In this document: piece by piece, positions 1-5,465 of the stretch | Numbering within the stretch: position 1 is the stretch's first letter | Layout: every line of letters starts with the position of its first letter | From: JBDSGC01 sp046594105 | GTDB taxonomy: Bacteria; Acidobacteriota; Thermoanaerobaculia; Gp7-AA8 | Direction: 5' to 3' | Length of the DNA: 5,646 nucleotides | Assembly: GCA_046594105.1 (NCBI GenBank) | Contig: JBKJQB010000063.1 | Span: 1 to 5,646 of the forward strand | The notes under the pieces: generated by a model | What the model was told of the DNA's origin: nothing | The model's input: the letters and a program-made list of their open reading frames with translations, nothing else | The model's database searches: none | Program-made: the position numbers and the translations under genes

Positions 1-626
1 CCCGAAACCGGTACGAGGTACTTGCGACCATAGACGTACTGGATGATGCCGATCACCATTCCGAACCCGGCCGCGGCAAACCCGATGTGCCAGTTGATCT
101 TCTGTCCAAGCCAGCCGGTGACCAGCGGCGCGATGAAGGCGCCGAGGTTGATGCCCATGTAGAACAACGAGAACCCTGCATCTCGGCGGGGATCGTCGCG
201 GGTGTACAGCGTGCCGACCATGGTGCTCACGTTCGGCTTCAGCAGACCGGTGCCGAGAATGATCAATCCGAGGCCGGCATAAAAGAATGGGAGACCGGGA
301 ACGGCCATGGCGAAATGTCCGGTGGCGATGATGATGCCGCCGAGGAGAACCGCGCGGTAGTGGCCGAGGAAGCGATCGGCGATGAAGCCTCCCGGGATTC
401 CCATGAGATAGACCGACATGGTGTACAGACCGTAGATGTGCGTGGCTTTCGCGTCAGGAAAGCCGAGACCCGGTTGCATCACCGATCCAGTCATGTAAAG
501 CGTCAGGAGCGCGCGCATCCCGTAATAGCTGAAGCGCTCCCACATCTCGGTGAAGAAGAGTGTGGCCAGCCCTCGTGGATGGCCAAACCATTGTTTCCCG
601 GCCGCTGCAGCCTGAACGTCGGACAT
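1..626 (-). CDS. POT/PTR2-family proton-coupled peptide transporter (MFS), N-terminal part
   Basis: Inner-membrane major facilitator that would import di- and tripeptides with protons. The first 208 residues are visible; the C-terminal part lies beyond base 1. Residues 27-31 (EMWER, followed by FSYYGMRALL) form the TM1 ExxER motif that couples protons to peptide uptake in this family. Residues 79-91 (GGFIADRFLGHYR) match the first PTR2 signature. K130 in LLKPNV matches the conserved TM4 lysine. Residues 152-164 (FSLFYMGINLGAF) fit the second PTR2 signature completely. About five to six hydrophobic segments are present. The ATG at 626-624 follows GAGAGGGGT (bases 642-634) by 7 nt. The gene is divergent from murB. 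Family assignment is firm; substrate is inferred, since some family members carry nitrate or other solutes. Confidence 0.93.
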   Translation of the reverse strand, partial: MSDVQAAAAGKQWFGHPRGLATLFFTEMWERFSYYGMRALLTLYMTGSVMQPGLGFPDAKATHIYGLYTMSVYLMGIPGGFIADRFLGHYRAVLLGGIIIATGHFAMAVPGLPFFYAGLGLIILGTGLLKPNVSTMVGTLYTRDDPRRDAGFSLFYMGINLGAFIAPLVTGWLGQKINWHIGFAAAGFGMVIGIIQYVYGRKYLVPVS

Positions 627-633
627 GCGTTTC

Positions 634-642
634 ACCCCTCTC
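634..642 (-). promoter_or_regulatory. Ribosome binding site of the POT transporter
   Basis: On the minus strand this reads GAGAGGGGT, 7 nt before the ATG at 626. It is a purine-rich Shine-Dalgarno sequence at good spacing and supports this start codon. Confidence 0.6.
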
Positions 643-668
643 GAATGCGGACCCGCCACCCATACGGA

Positions 669-691
669 GGATGCGATTTCCGCGGATGCGA
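669..691. repeat. Short direct repeat GGATGCGA x2
   Basis: GGATGCGA occurs at 669-676 and again at 684-691, a 15-bp period. With two more bases on the left the copies match at 9 of 10 positions. It lies between two divergent genes, where an operator would be expected, but 15 bp is not an integral number of helical turns and a chance origin is possible. Confidence 0.4.
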
Positions 692-695
692 GCCA

Positions 696-712
696 CCGGC
701 GGAAAACGCCGG
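696..712. repeat. Small GC-rich inverted repeat in the murB leader
   Basis: CCGGCG (696-701) and CGCCGG (707-712) pair perfectly around a GAAAA loop. It ends 21 nt before the murB ATG. There is no T-tract after it on either strand, so it does not look like an intrinsic terminator. In RNA it would form a stable 6-bp hairpin in either leader. Confidence 0.4.
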
Positions 713-733
713 CACCCCGATTCTCAGGCAGCA

Positions 734-1843
734 ATGATGCACAATGCAACGTCGATGACGGCGAACGATCCACGCCTCGACGCCCCCCGGGGCCTGCAGA
801 GGGACGTCATGCTGGCTCCCCTCACCACTCTCGGCATTGGAGGACCGGCTCGATTCTTCGTTCGCGCAACCACCATTGACGAGCTCCGCGAGGCCGTGGC
901 CTGGGCCCGGACCAGCGGCCATCGCCTCTTCATTCTCGGTGGCGGAAGCAACCTGCTGGTGTCCGATGAGGGCTTCGACGGACTGGTCCTCCAGGTCGCC
1001 CTGCGCGGGATCGTGGTCGAGAGTGTCGACCGGACCAGCGCCACGATCCGGGTGGCGGCCGGCGAGCCCTGGGAAGGCGTCGTCTCCATGGCGGTTGCAC
1101 GGGCCTGGGCCGGGATCGAGTGCCTGGCGGGGATTCCCGGTTCCACAGGGGCGACGCCGATCCAGAACGTGGGTGCGTACGGCCAGGATGTCAGCGAGAC
1201 CATCATCCGCGTCGAAGCCCTCGAGCTGGAGAGCGGACGCATTGTGACCATGACCCGCGACGAATGCCGCTTCGGCTACCGATCGAGTCTGTTCAAGGGC
1301 GAAGCGAAGGGTCGCTTCCTGGTCACCGCGGTGACCTTCCGGCTTACCCCCGGTGGCCAGGCCACCATCAGCTATCCGGAGTTGCAGGCTCTGCTCGATG
1401 AGAAATCAGTGGTGCCGTCCGACCTGATGCGCGTACGCGACGCGGTGATCGTCATTCGCAAGCGCAAGGGGATGGTGCTCGACCGTCTCGATCCCGACAC
1501 CCGCAGCGATGGCTCGTTCTTCATGAACCCGATTGTCGGTCGCCATGCCTTCGAACAATTCCTGCCGCGTGCACAGAAGGTCGCGGGAGAGGATCGGATT
1601 CCAAACTTTCCCTCCGGCGATGAGGTCAAATTGTCAGCGGCCTGGCTGATCGAGCACGCCGGCTTCCAGAAGGGATTCGTGCATGGCGCGGTCGGCCTGT
1701 CGTCGAAGCACTCGCTGGCCATCATCAACCGGGGCGGCGGGACAGCCCGCGAAGTGCGCGAGCTCGTGGCCATGATTCAAACGGGAGTGCGCGAACGTTT
1801 CGGAGTGGAGATCCAGCCGGAGCCGAACTTCATCGGTTTCTGA
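734..1843 (+). CDS. murB: UDP-N-acetylenolpyruvoylglucosamine reductase (MurB, type I)
   Basis: Cytoplasmic FAD enzyme that uses NADPH to reduce UDP-GlcNAc-enolpyruvate to UDP-MurNAc, the second committed step of peptidoglycan synthesis. From the ATG at 734 it has 369 residues, slightly longer than E. coli MurB (342). The FAD domain shows TTLGIGG (31-37), GGGSNLLV (69-76) and IPGSTGATPIQNVGAYG (134-150). Catalytic residues by motif: R183 in FGYRSS, S261 in DGSFFMNP, which protonates the product, and E363 in PEPNFIGF. The FGYRSSLFK segment and the later YPEL tyrosine loop are type I features. The start is uncertain: ATGs at 734, 737 and 755 are close, and in-frame ATGs at 671 and 686 would add a basic stretch with no counterpart in MurB. 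A weak AGG at 727-729 favours 734 or 737. It is not next to other cell-wall genes here. Confidence 0.95.
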   Translation: MMHNATSMTANDPRLDAPRGLQRDVMLAPLTTLGIGGPARFFVRATTIDELREAVAWARTSGHRLFILGGGSNLLVSDEGFDGLVLQVALRGIVVESVDRTSATIRVAAGEPWEGVVSMAVARAWAGIECLAGIPGSTGATPIQNVGAYGQDVSETIIRVEALELESGRIVTMTRDECRFGYRSSLFKGEAKGRFLVTAVTFRLTPGGQATISYPELQALLDEKSVVPSDLMRVRDAVIVIRKRKGMVLDRLDPDTRSDGSFFMNPIVGRHAFEQFLPRAQKVAGEDRIPNFPSGDEVKLSAAWLIEHAGFQKGFVHGAVGLSSKHSLAIINRGGGTAREVRELVAMIQTGVRERFGVEIQPEPNFIGF

Positions 1844-1859
1844 ACCGTTTCCCCGCTGG

Positions 1860-2531
1860 TTATCCCCTGCTGTCGATGGCTCTGGCGATGACCGACAGCG
1901 GCAGACTGCGCTCCAGGTACTCCCACACCGCCAGCACGTCCTCACGGTTGCGAATGTCCGCGGCCACGGCCACACCGGTCTCCACGATGGCGTAGCGCGC
2001 GCGGTCGAACCACATCTTCGCTTCCTCCGGATTCGACATGATCCGCTCCCGGGCCTGATGGATCAGGAGATTCTGGTCCGCGGAGATGTCCGACTCCTGA
2101 TGGACCATTTTCATGGTCGGCTTGGGAGCGGCGCGGTCGTCCTCTTTCTTTCGAATCAGTTTCCGCTTCCGATCGAGAGACTCCGGATCGCGATGGATCA
2201 CTCCGCGGTCAGACAGCGCCTGGATTGCCGAGGAGAGGTCGTCGCCATTCGCCTCCAGGCGGATTCCGCTTCGGTAGAGAAGTTTTCCCTCGTCGTTTGG
2301 ACTCTTGGACAGCCGGCTCCAGATGACGACGCCATGCACGCTCACCGCAACGTCGCCCCGCTTGAACCAGAGCCGGCTGCGCGTTGCCAGCCGCAGCGGC
2401 TGCGGATGTTCGATCTGCATCCCCTGCTGCGAGATGTCCATTACGCGGATGGCCGCGGCGCCGAAACTTCCGCCCAGCGCTTCCTTCACGACGTACCGCT
2501 CCTCGAGCCGCAGTTCTCTGATGTCTGTCAT
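1860..2531 (-). CDS. PilZ-domain protein with unassigned helical C-terminal region
   Basis: The protein has 223 residues from the ATG at 2531-2529. The N-terminal ~105 residues are a PilZ domain, a cyclic-di-GMP-binding fold: R8-x3-R12 (RLEER) and D32-x-S34-x2-G37 (DISQQG) are the two canonical ligand motifs, so c-di-GMP binding is likely. A later strand (SGIRLEA) also fits. A highly basic linker around residues 118-135 (DRKRKLIRKK) leads to a helical region of about 80 residues with a TPR-like stretch, NPEEAKMWFDRARYAIVE, which I cannot assign. There is no signal peptide or TM segment, so it is cytoplasmic. It lies 22 bp after the thioesterase stop on the same strand, likely one transcript. 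A GTG at 2540 is an alternative start; neither has a clear Shine-Dalgarno. It converges on murB with 16 bp between stops and no terminator hairpin. Confidence 0.85.
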   Translation of the reverse strand: MTDIRELRLEERYVVKEALGGSFGAAAIRVMDISQQGMQIEHPQPLRLATRSRLWFKRGDVAVSVHGVVIWSRLSKSPNDEGKLLYRSGIRLEANGDDLSSAIQALSDRGVIHRDPESLDRKRKLIRKKEDDRAAPKPTMKMVHQESDISADQNLLIHQARERIMSNPEEAKMWFDRARYAIVETGVAVAADIRNREDVLAVWEYLERSLPLSVIARAIDSRG

Positions 2532-2553
2532 TCGCAGCACACGGACGTGCCCG

Positions 2554-2979
2554 TCAGTCTACCGCCTCCTCGACGTAGGGCGCGAGCGTGGTCCGGAGAA
2601 ACTCGGGCACCGCTATGGGCTTGAACTCTCCTTTCTTCACCGCCACCAGGATGTACTTGCCGGTGGCCACCACCAGTTCGGGATCCGCGCTGCGGCGCAC
2701 CTCGAACTTCAGATGGATCGAACTGTTGCCGATTTTTCCGAAAAAGGCCTGCACAGTCAGCAGCTCGTCCAGCGTCACCGGGTGGAAGAAGTCGCACTCC
2801 ACGTGTACCCGGGGCAGCCAGAGCCCCAGCTCATCGAACAAATGCCGGTAGGACAACCCGCATGACCGAAACAGCTCCACCTCGGCCAGCCCGAAAAACC
2901 GCAGGTATGCCTGATAGTTGATGATGCCAGCCGCATCGATGTCTTCCCACCGAACATATTCAGAGACAGAGAACCTCAT
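2554..2979 (-). CDS. Acyl-CoA thioesterase, hotdog fold (4HBT/YbgC-like)
   Basis: Cytoplasmic thioesterase of 141 residues, the usual length for single-hotdog 4HBT enzymes, which act as dimers or tetramers and hydrolyse acyl-CoA thioesters. Residues 9-25 (VRWEDIDAAGIINYQAY) match the family motif around the catalytic aspartate; by comparison with the 4-hydroxybenzoyl-CoA thioesterase D-x-D-x-x-G pattern, D15 is the catalytic residue. The central hotdog helix (YLRFFGLAEVELF) and strands such as VHVECDFFHPV follow in the expected order. The acyl substrate cannot be read from sequence. The ATG at 2979-2977 has no good ribosome binding site: the only GGAGG lies 16 nt upstream. The predicted promoter puts the mRNA start only a few bases before the ATG, so the message may be leaderless. 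The PilZ gene follows 22 bp downstream. Confidence 0.88.
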   Translation of the reverse strand: MRFSVSEYVRWEDIDAAGIINYQAYLRFFGLAEVELFRSCGLSYRHLFDELGLWLPRVHVECDFFHPVTLDELLTVQAFFGKIGNSSIHLKFEVRRSADPELVVATGKYILVAVKKGEFKPIAVPEFLRTTLAPYVEEAVD

Positions 2980-2984
2980 ATCGT

Positions 2985-2994
2985 TAGAATTCTA
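2985..2994. promoter_or_regulatory. Symmetric bidirectional -10 element (TAGAATTCTA)
   Basis: A perfect 10-bp palindrome in the 61-bp gap between the divergent thioesterase and amidohydrolase genes. It reads TAGAAT on the plus strand (2985-2990) and TAGAAT on the minus strand (2994-2989), one change from the sigma-70 consensus TATAAT each way. On the plus strand a partial -35, GAGACA at 2963-2968 (4 of 6 matches), stands 16 bp upstream, inside the thioesterase gene. No good -35 is seen for the minus strand. Expected start sites are near 2997 (plus, about 44-nt leader with a strong ribosome site) and near 2982 (minus, about 3-nt leader). Confidence 0.45.
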
Positions 2995-3026
2995 GCCTCC
3001 ATGCCCCGGCCTGCATCCGATTCATG

Positions 3027-3034
3027 AAAAGGAG
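3027..3034 (+). promoter_or_regulatory. Ribosome binding site of the amidohydrolase
   Basis: AAAAGGAG ends 6 nt before the ATG at 3041. It is the strongest Shine-Dalgarno sequence in the window and fixes the start, which also places the signal peptide at the very N terminus. Confidence 0.8.
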
Positions 3035-3040
3035 CAACAA

Positions 3041-4327
3041 ATGAAGACTCCAGTTCTGAGTGTCACTCTCCTGATGTTGGCCACTTCGCTCATGGCCGCC
3101 GACACCCCCGCGCCGGTCACCGTCATCCGCGCCGCGCGTCTCATCGACGGTCGCGCAACGGCCTCGGTCTCGCCCGGCATGGTGGTCGTCCGCGGCAATC
3201 GGATCGAGTCGCTTACCGGACCGATTCCAGCCGGCGCACAGATCATCGACCTCGGAGACATGACTCTCATGCCCGGGCTGATCGACGCGCATGTGCACAT
3301 GCTCCTCCAGGGAGATATCACCGCTGAGGACTACGACGTCCAGCTCTTCAAGGAGTCGCTGCCGTACCGGGCCCTGCGCGCCAGCCGCGCCGCACGCATC
3401 GCGCTCAGCCATGGGTTCACCACCGTCCGCGACCTGGAGACCGAGGGAGCGATGTACACCGACGTCGACGTGAAGCGCGCCATCAACAACGGAGTCATCG
3501 ATGGCCCTCGCATGGTGGTCTCCACCCGCGCGATGTCCATTACCGGAGGCTACGGCCCCAGCGGATACTCGCCGGAAGTCACCTATCCCATGGGCGTGCA
3601 ACTCGTCGATGGAGTGGAGGGCGCCAGGAAGGCAGTCCGGGAGCAGATCGCCCACGGCGCCGACTGGATCAAGGTCTACGCCGATCGAGCGTACTTTGTG
3701 GCGAAGGATGGCTCGCTGTCGTCGACCCCGACCTTTACGGCCGAGGAGATGAAAGCCATCGTCGACGAATCCCATCGCCTCCGACACAAAGTGGCCGCCC
3801 ATGCCATGGCCCGCCCCGGACTGGAGAACGCACTGAACGCTGGCGTGGACTCGATCGAGCACGGCGTGGCCATCCCCGACGAGCTGCTGGATGTGATGAT
3901 CGCCAAAGGCGTCTTCCTCTGCCCCACTCTGACCGTCACGGAGCACGTCGCCCCCGGCCGGACGGCCGCCGGAGCCCCGATCTGGGGAAAGATGCTGCAG
4001 TTCCACCGAGACTCCTTCCAGCGAGCGGTGCGCAAAGGCGTGAAGATCGCCTTCGGCACAGACGCCGGCGGCTTTTCCTGGGACGCCATCAACCAGGCGA
4101 AGGAATTCGACTATGAGACGCGCTACGGAATGACGCCAATGCAGGCCATCCAGTCGGCCACCCGGGCCGCCGCCGAGCTGCTCGACATGTCCGACCGCAT
4201 CGGCACCATCGAACCCGGCAAGTTCGCCGACCTGGTGGCCGTCCCTGGAGATCCGCTGCGAGACATCAGCCTCATGGAACGGGTCAGCTTCGTCATGAAG
4301 GACGGAGTGGTGTACCGCAAGCCGTAG
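3041..4327 (+). CDS. Secreted metal-dependent amidohydrolase (prolidase/imidazolonepropionase-like)
   Basis: Exported hydrolase of 428 residues from the amidohydrolase superfamily (COG1228-like TIM barrel). Residues 1-20 form a signal peptide (MKTPVLSVTLLMLATSLMAA), with likely cleavage after A19 or A20 and no lipobox cysteine, so it is probably periplasmic or extracellular. All metal and catalytic residues of a binuclear site are visible in order: H84-V-H86 (DAHVH), K211 (DWIKVY, the bridging and probably carboxylated lysine), H254 (AAHAM), H274 (IEHG) and D341 (GTDAGG). The C-terminal GTIEPGKFADLVAV is the small composite-domain signature. Characterised relatives cleave Xaa-Pro or Xaa-Arg/Lys dipeptides, but others act on cyclic amides, so the substrate is open. 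It is divergent from the thioesterase. No terminator is evident after it, so read-through into the membrane-protein gene 63 bp downstream is possible. Confidence 0.92.
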   Translation: MKTPVLSVTLLMLATSLMAADTPAPVTVIRAARLIDGRATASVSPGMVVVRGNRIESLTGPIPAGAQIIDLGDMTLMPGLIDAHVHMLLQGDITAEDYDVQLFKESLPYRALRASRAARIALSHGFTTVRDLETEGAMYTDVDVKRAINNGVIDGPRMVVSTRAMSITGGYGPSGYSPEVTYPMGVQLVDGVEGARKAVREQIAHGADWIKVYADRAYFVAKDGSLSSTPTFTAEEMKAIVDESHRLRHKVAAHAMARPGLENALNAGVDSIEHGVAIPDELLDVMIAKGVFLCPTLTVTEHVAPGRTAAGAPIWGKMLQFHRDSFQRAVRKGVKIAFGTDAGGFSWDAINQAKEFDYETRYGMTPMQAIQSATRAAAELLDMSDRIGTIEPGKFADLVAVPGDPLRDISLMERVSFVMKDGVVYRKP

Positions 4328-4333
4328 CTGTCC

Positions 4334-4359
4334 GTTAACCAAATTCCTCTCCGTCCGTA
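4334..4359 (+). promoter_or_regulatory. Candidate ECF-sigma promoter of the signalling cassette
   Basis: GTTAAC at 4334-4339 and CGTA at 4356-4359 are separated by 16 bp. This resembles the AAC / CGTA core of many ECF-dependent promoters (for example TGAAAC-N16-CGTA for SigW). The expected start site near 4364-4367 gives a leader of about 25 nt containing the GGAGGGT ribosome site. The location directly before a cassette that encodes an ECF sigma factor suggests autoregulation. One site judged by eye is weak evidence. Confidence 0.35.
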
Positions 4360-4384
4360 TCAGCTCCAGTTCCACAACGGAGGG
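4347..4384 (+). promoter_or_regulatory. Possible anti-Shine-Dalgarno pairing before the membrane-protein gene
   Basis: In RNA, CUCUCCGU (4347-4354) can pair with ACGGAGGG (4377-4384), the ribosome site of the next gene, over 8 bp with one G-U wobble and a 22-nt loop. A transcript reading through from the amidohydrolase would carry both arms. A transcript begun at the candidate ECF promoter would lack the left arm and leave the ribosome site free. Eight pairs over this span could arise by chance. Confidence 0.2.
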
Positions 4385-4390
4385 TGTCTC

Positions 4391-4876
4391 ATGGAAGGCT
4401 TGGTGTTCCTCATTCCGATCGTCATCTCGACCGGGTTTTTCATCCTGGTCGCGTTCATCGTCTGGGCCGGCGTTCAAGCCCGCAACCGGCGCGCGCAGCT
4501 GCAGGCGGACGTCCAGACCCGGCTCATCGACAAGTTCGGCTCCGCGCCTGAGCTGGTTGCCTTTCTCCACTCCGATTCCGGTCATGAATTCATGACCGGC
4601 GTCGAGCGCATGCCTCAGCTCATGGCCCGCGACCGCGTGGTCTCCGGCTTTCGCCGCGCCATCCTGCTTCTCTTCCTCGGCTTCGCCTTCCTTCTCCTTC
4701 GCGCGGTTGTGGGAGGCGAAGGCTGGCTCATTGCCGGCATGATCCTCACTGCGCTTGGTGCGGCGTTCCTGGTCTCCACCTGGGCGTCCATGAAGATGTC
4801 CCGCTCCTTCGGATTGATTGATGACCCTCCGTCGAGGAACCCGTCGCCCGATCCTGAGGTCAGCCTCACCCGCTGA
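4391..4876 (+). CDS. Small membrane protein with three predicted TM segments, first gene of the ECF cassette
   Basis: The protein has 161 residues, and I do not recognise a named family. TM1 spans about residues 4-28, followed by the basic RNRR (31-34), which would place the middle region in the cytoplasm. TM2 is about 89-107 and TM3 about 111-131, followed by a polar, proline-rich tail. The cytoplasmic part holds a short amphipathic module, residues 44-68, with FGSAPELVAFLHSDSGHEFM; this pattern of a short helix ending in a Ser/Glu-Gly turn looks like a conserved element rather than filler. The start is supported by GGAGGGT (4379-4385), 7 nt before the ATG when counted from GGAGG. The stop is 7 bp before the sigma-factor ATG, so they are probably co-transcribed. 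It may help signal to or anchor the sigma/anti-sigma pair, which is inference from position only. Confidence 0.8.
   Translation: MEGLVFLIPIVISTGFFILVAFIVWAGVQARNRRAQLQADVQTRLIDKFGSAPELVAFLHSDSGHEFMTGVERMPQLMARDRVVSGFRRAILLLFLGFAFLLLRAVVGGEGWLIAGMILTALGAAFLVSTWASMKMSRSFGLIDDPPSRNPSPDPEVSLTR
4578..4599. repeat. 22-bp perfect palindrome inside the membrane-protein gene
   Basis: CCGGTCATGAA (4578-4588) is followed at once by its exact reverse complement (4589-4599), with a GAATTC centre and no mismatch. Pairing stops on both sides at T4577/C4600. It covers codons 63-70 (S-G-H-E-F-M-T-G). The symmetry could mark a protein-binding site or form a cruciform or RNA hairpin. Confidence 0.9.
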
Positions 4877-4883
4877 TGCAACC

Positions 4884-5465
4884 ATGTTCGCCGAGGGCAC
4901 ATTGATCGCGCCGGTCTTCGCTGCGACCGCAGTGAGCAACCACGGACGGCCTCCCGGGCCTCCCCTGGACGAGGCTCGCTTCGAGCTCTTCTACCGCAGA
5001 AACTCGGGAAAGATCTGGGCCTACATCTATCGGATGACGGGCGACGCCACCACCGCGGACGACCTGCTCCAGAAGACGTTCTACCGTTTCCTCCGGAGCA
5101 ACCCGACGCTGGCGGACGAAGATCATCTGCGCCGCTACGTCTACAAGACAGCCACCAACCTGGTGTTCGATCATTTCCGCGAAGTGAAACGCGATCGCCA
5201 GCATGCCTCTTTCGAGGTTCCGGCGGGACCGTCCCGAGCCGACCAGGGCGATCTCCGTCACGACATGATGCGTGTCTTCGCACAGCTCAAGCCTCAGGAG
5301 CGTGCCCTGCTCTGGCTGGCGCACGTGGAAGGGTCGTCGCACGAAGAGATCGGCGACGCCCTCGGCGTGAAAGCCAAGAGCGTGAAGGTGATGCTCTTCC
5401 GCGCGCGCAAGCGGCTCGGTGAGCTTCTCACTGAGAAGGGCCTGGCACCCCAGGGGGCGCGATGA
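4884..5465 (+). CDS. ECF-type RNA polymerase sigma factor
   Basis: Sigma-70 family protein of 193 residues from the ATG at 4884, the size of group 4 (ECF) factors. It contains only regions 2 and 4. Region 2 runs from about 32 to 103: FELFYRR, then the core-binding DDLLQKTFYRFL (59-70), then YVYKTATNLVFDHFRE for -10 recognition. Region 4 runs from about 127 to 182: LKPQERALLWLAHVEGSSHEEIG with the recognition helix VKAKSVKVMLFRARKRL. No extra C-terminal domain follows. The start is weakly supported, since no Shine-Dalgarno precedes 4884. A TTG at 4902 has GAGGG 4 nt upstream and a GTG lies at 4932; both keep the conserved domains intact. Translation may be coupled to the membrane-protein gene ending 7 bp upstream. 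The stop overlaps the next ATG, the usual arrangement with an anti-sigma factor. Confidence 0.93.
   Translation: MFAEGTLIAPVFAATAVSNHGRPPGPPLDEARFELFYRRNSGKIWAYIYRMTGDATTADDLLQKTFYRFLRSNPTLADEDHLRRYVYKTATNLVFDHFREVKRDRQHASFEVPAGPSRADQGDLRHDMMRVFAQLKPQERALLWLAHVEGSSHEEIGDALGVKAKSVKVMLFRARKRLGELLTEKGLAPQGAR

Larger units (their letters stand above)
627..733. other. Divergent intergenic region between the transporter and murB
   Basis: These 107 bp must hold the promoters of both divergent genes unless murB starts further upstream. I find no convincing -35/-10 pair on either strand. The region holds an 8-bp direct repeat (669-691) and a GC-rich inverted repeat (696-712). Two in-frame ATGs for murB lie here at 671 and 686; the one at 671 directly abuts a GGAGG (666-670), which is too close for normal initiation. 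Confidence 0.5.

Noticed and set aside
560..733. A 58-residue N-terminal extension of MurB from an ATG at 560.
   Set aside because: It would overlap the first codons and ribosome site of the divergent transporter, and the added residues have no MurB character.
87..737. A 216-codon plus-strand frame over the transporter gene.
   Set aside because: It is antisense to the POT transporter, whose signatures are unmistakable on the other strand. The product shows no domain.
1842..1864. AACC...GGTT inverted repeat between the convergent murB and PilZ genes as a shared terminator.
   Set aside because: The stem is only 4 bp and there is no T-tract on either strand.
2058..2865. Two overlapping plus-strand frames of 188 and 186 codons across the PilZ and thioesterase genes.
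   Set aside because: They are antisense to two genes with conserved motifs (RxxxR/DxSxxG and the hotdog aspartate motif) and carry no recognisable domain.
3021..3028. TTCATGAA palindrome next to the amidohydrolase ribosome site, as a half-relative of the 22-bp palindrome.
   Set aside because: The same 8-mer also occurs inside murB (1520-1527). It is short enough to be chance, and it shares only the TTCATGA core with the larger palindrome.
2984..4939. A 651-codon open reading frame on the minus strand, antisense to the amidohydrolase and the membrane protein.
   Set aside because: It lies opposite genes with clear family motifs. Its product is rich in H, G, D, E and V in the way typical of antisense readings of GC-rich codons, with no recognisable domain and no ribosome site.
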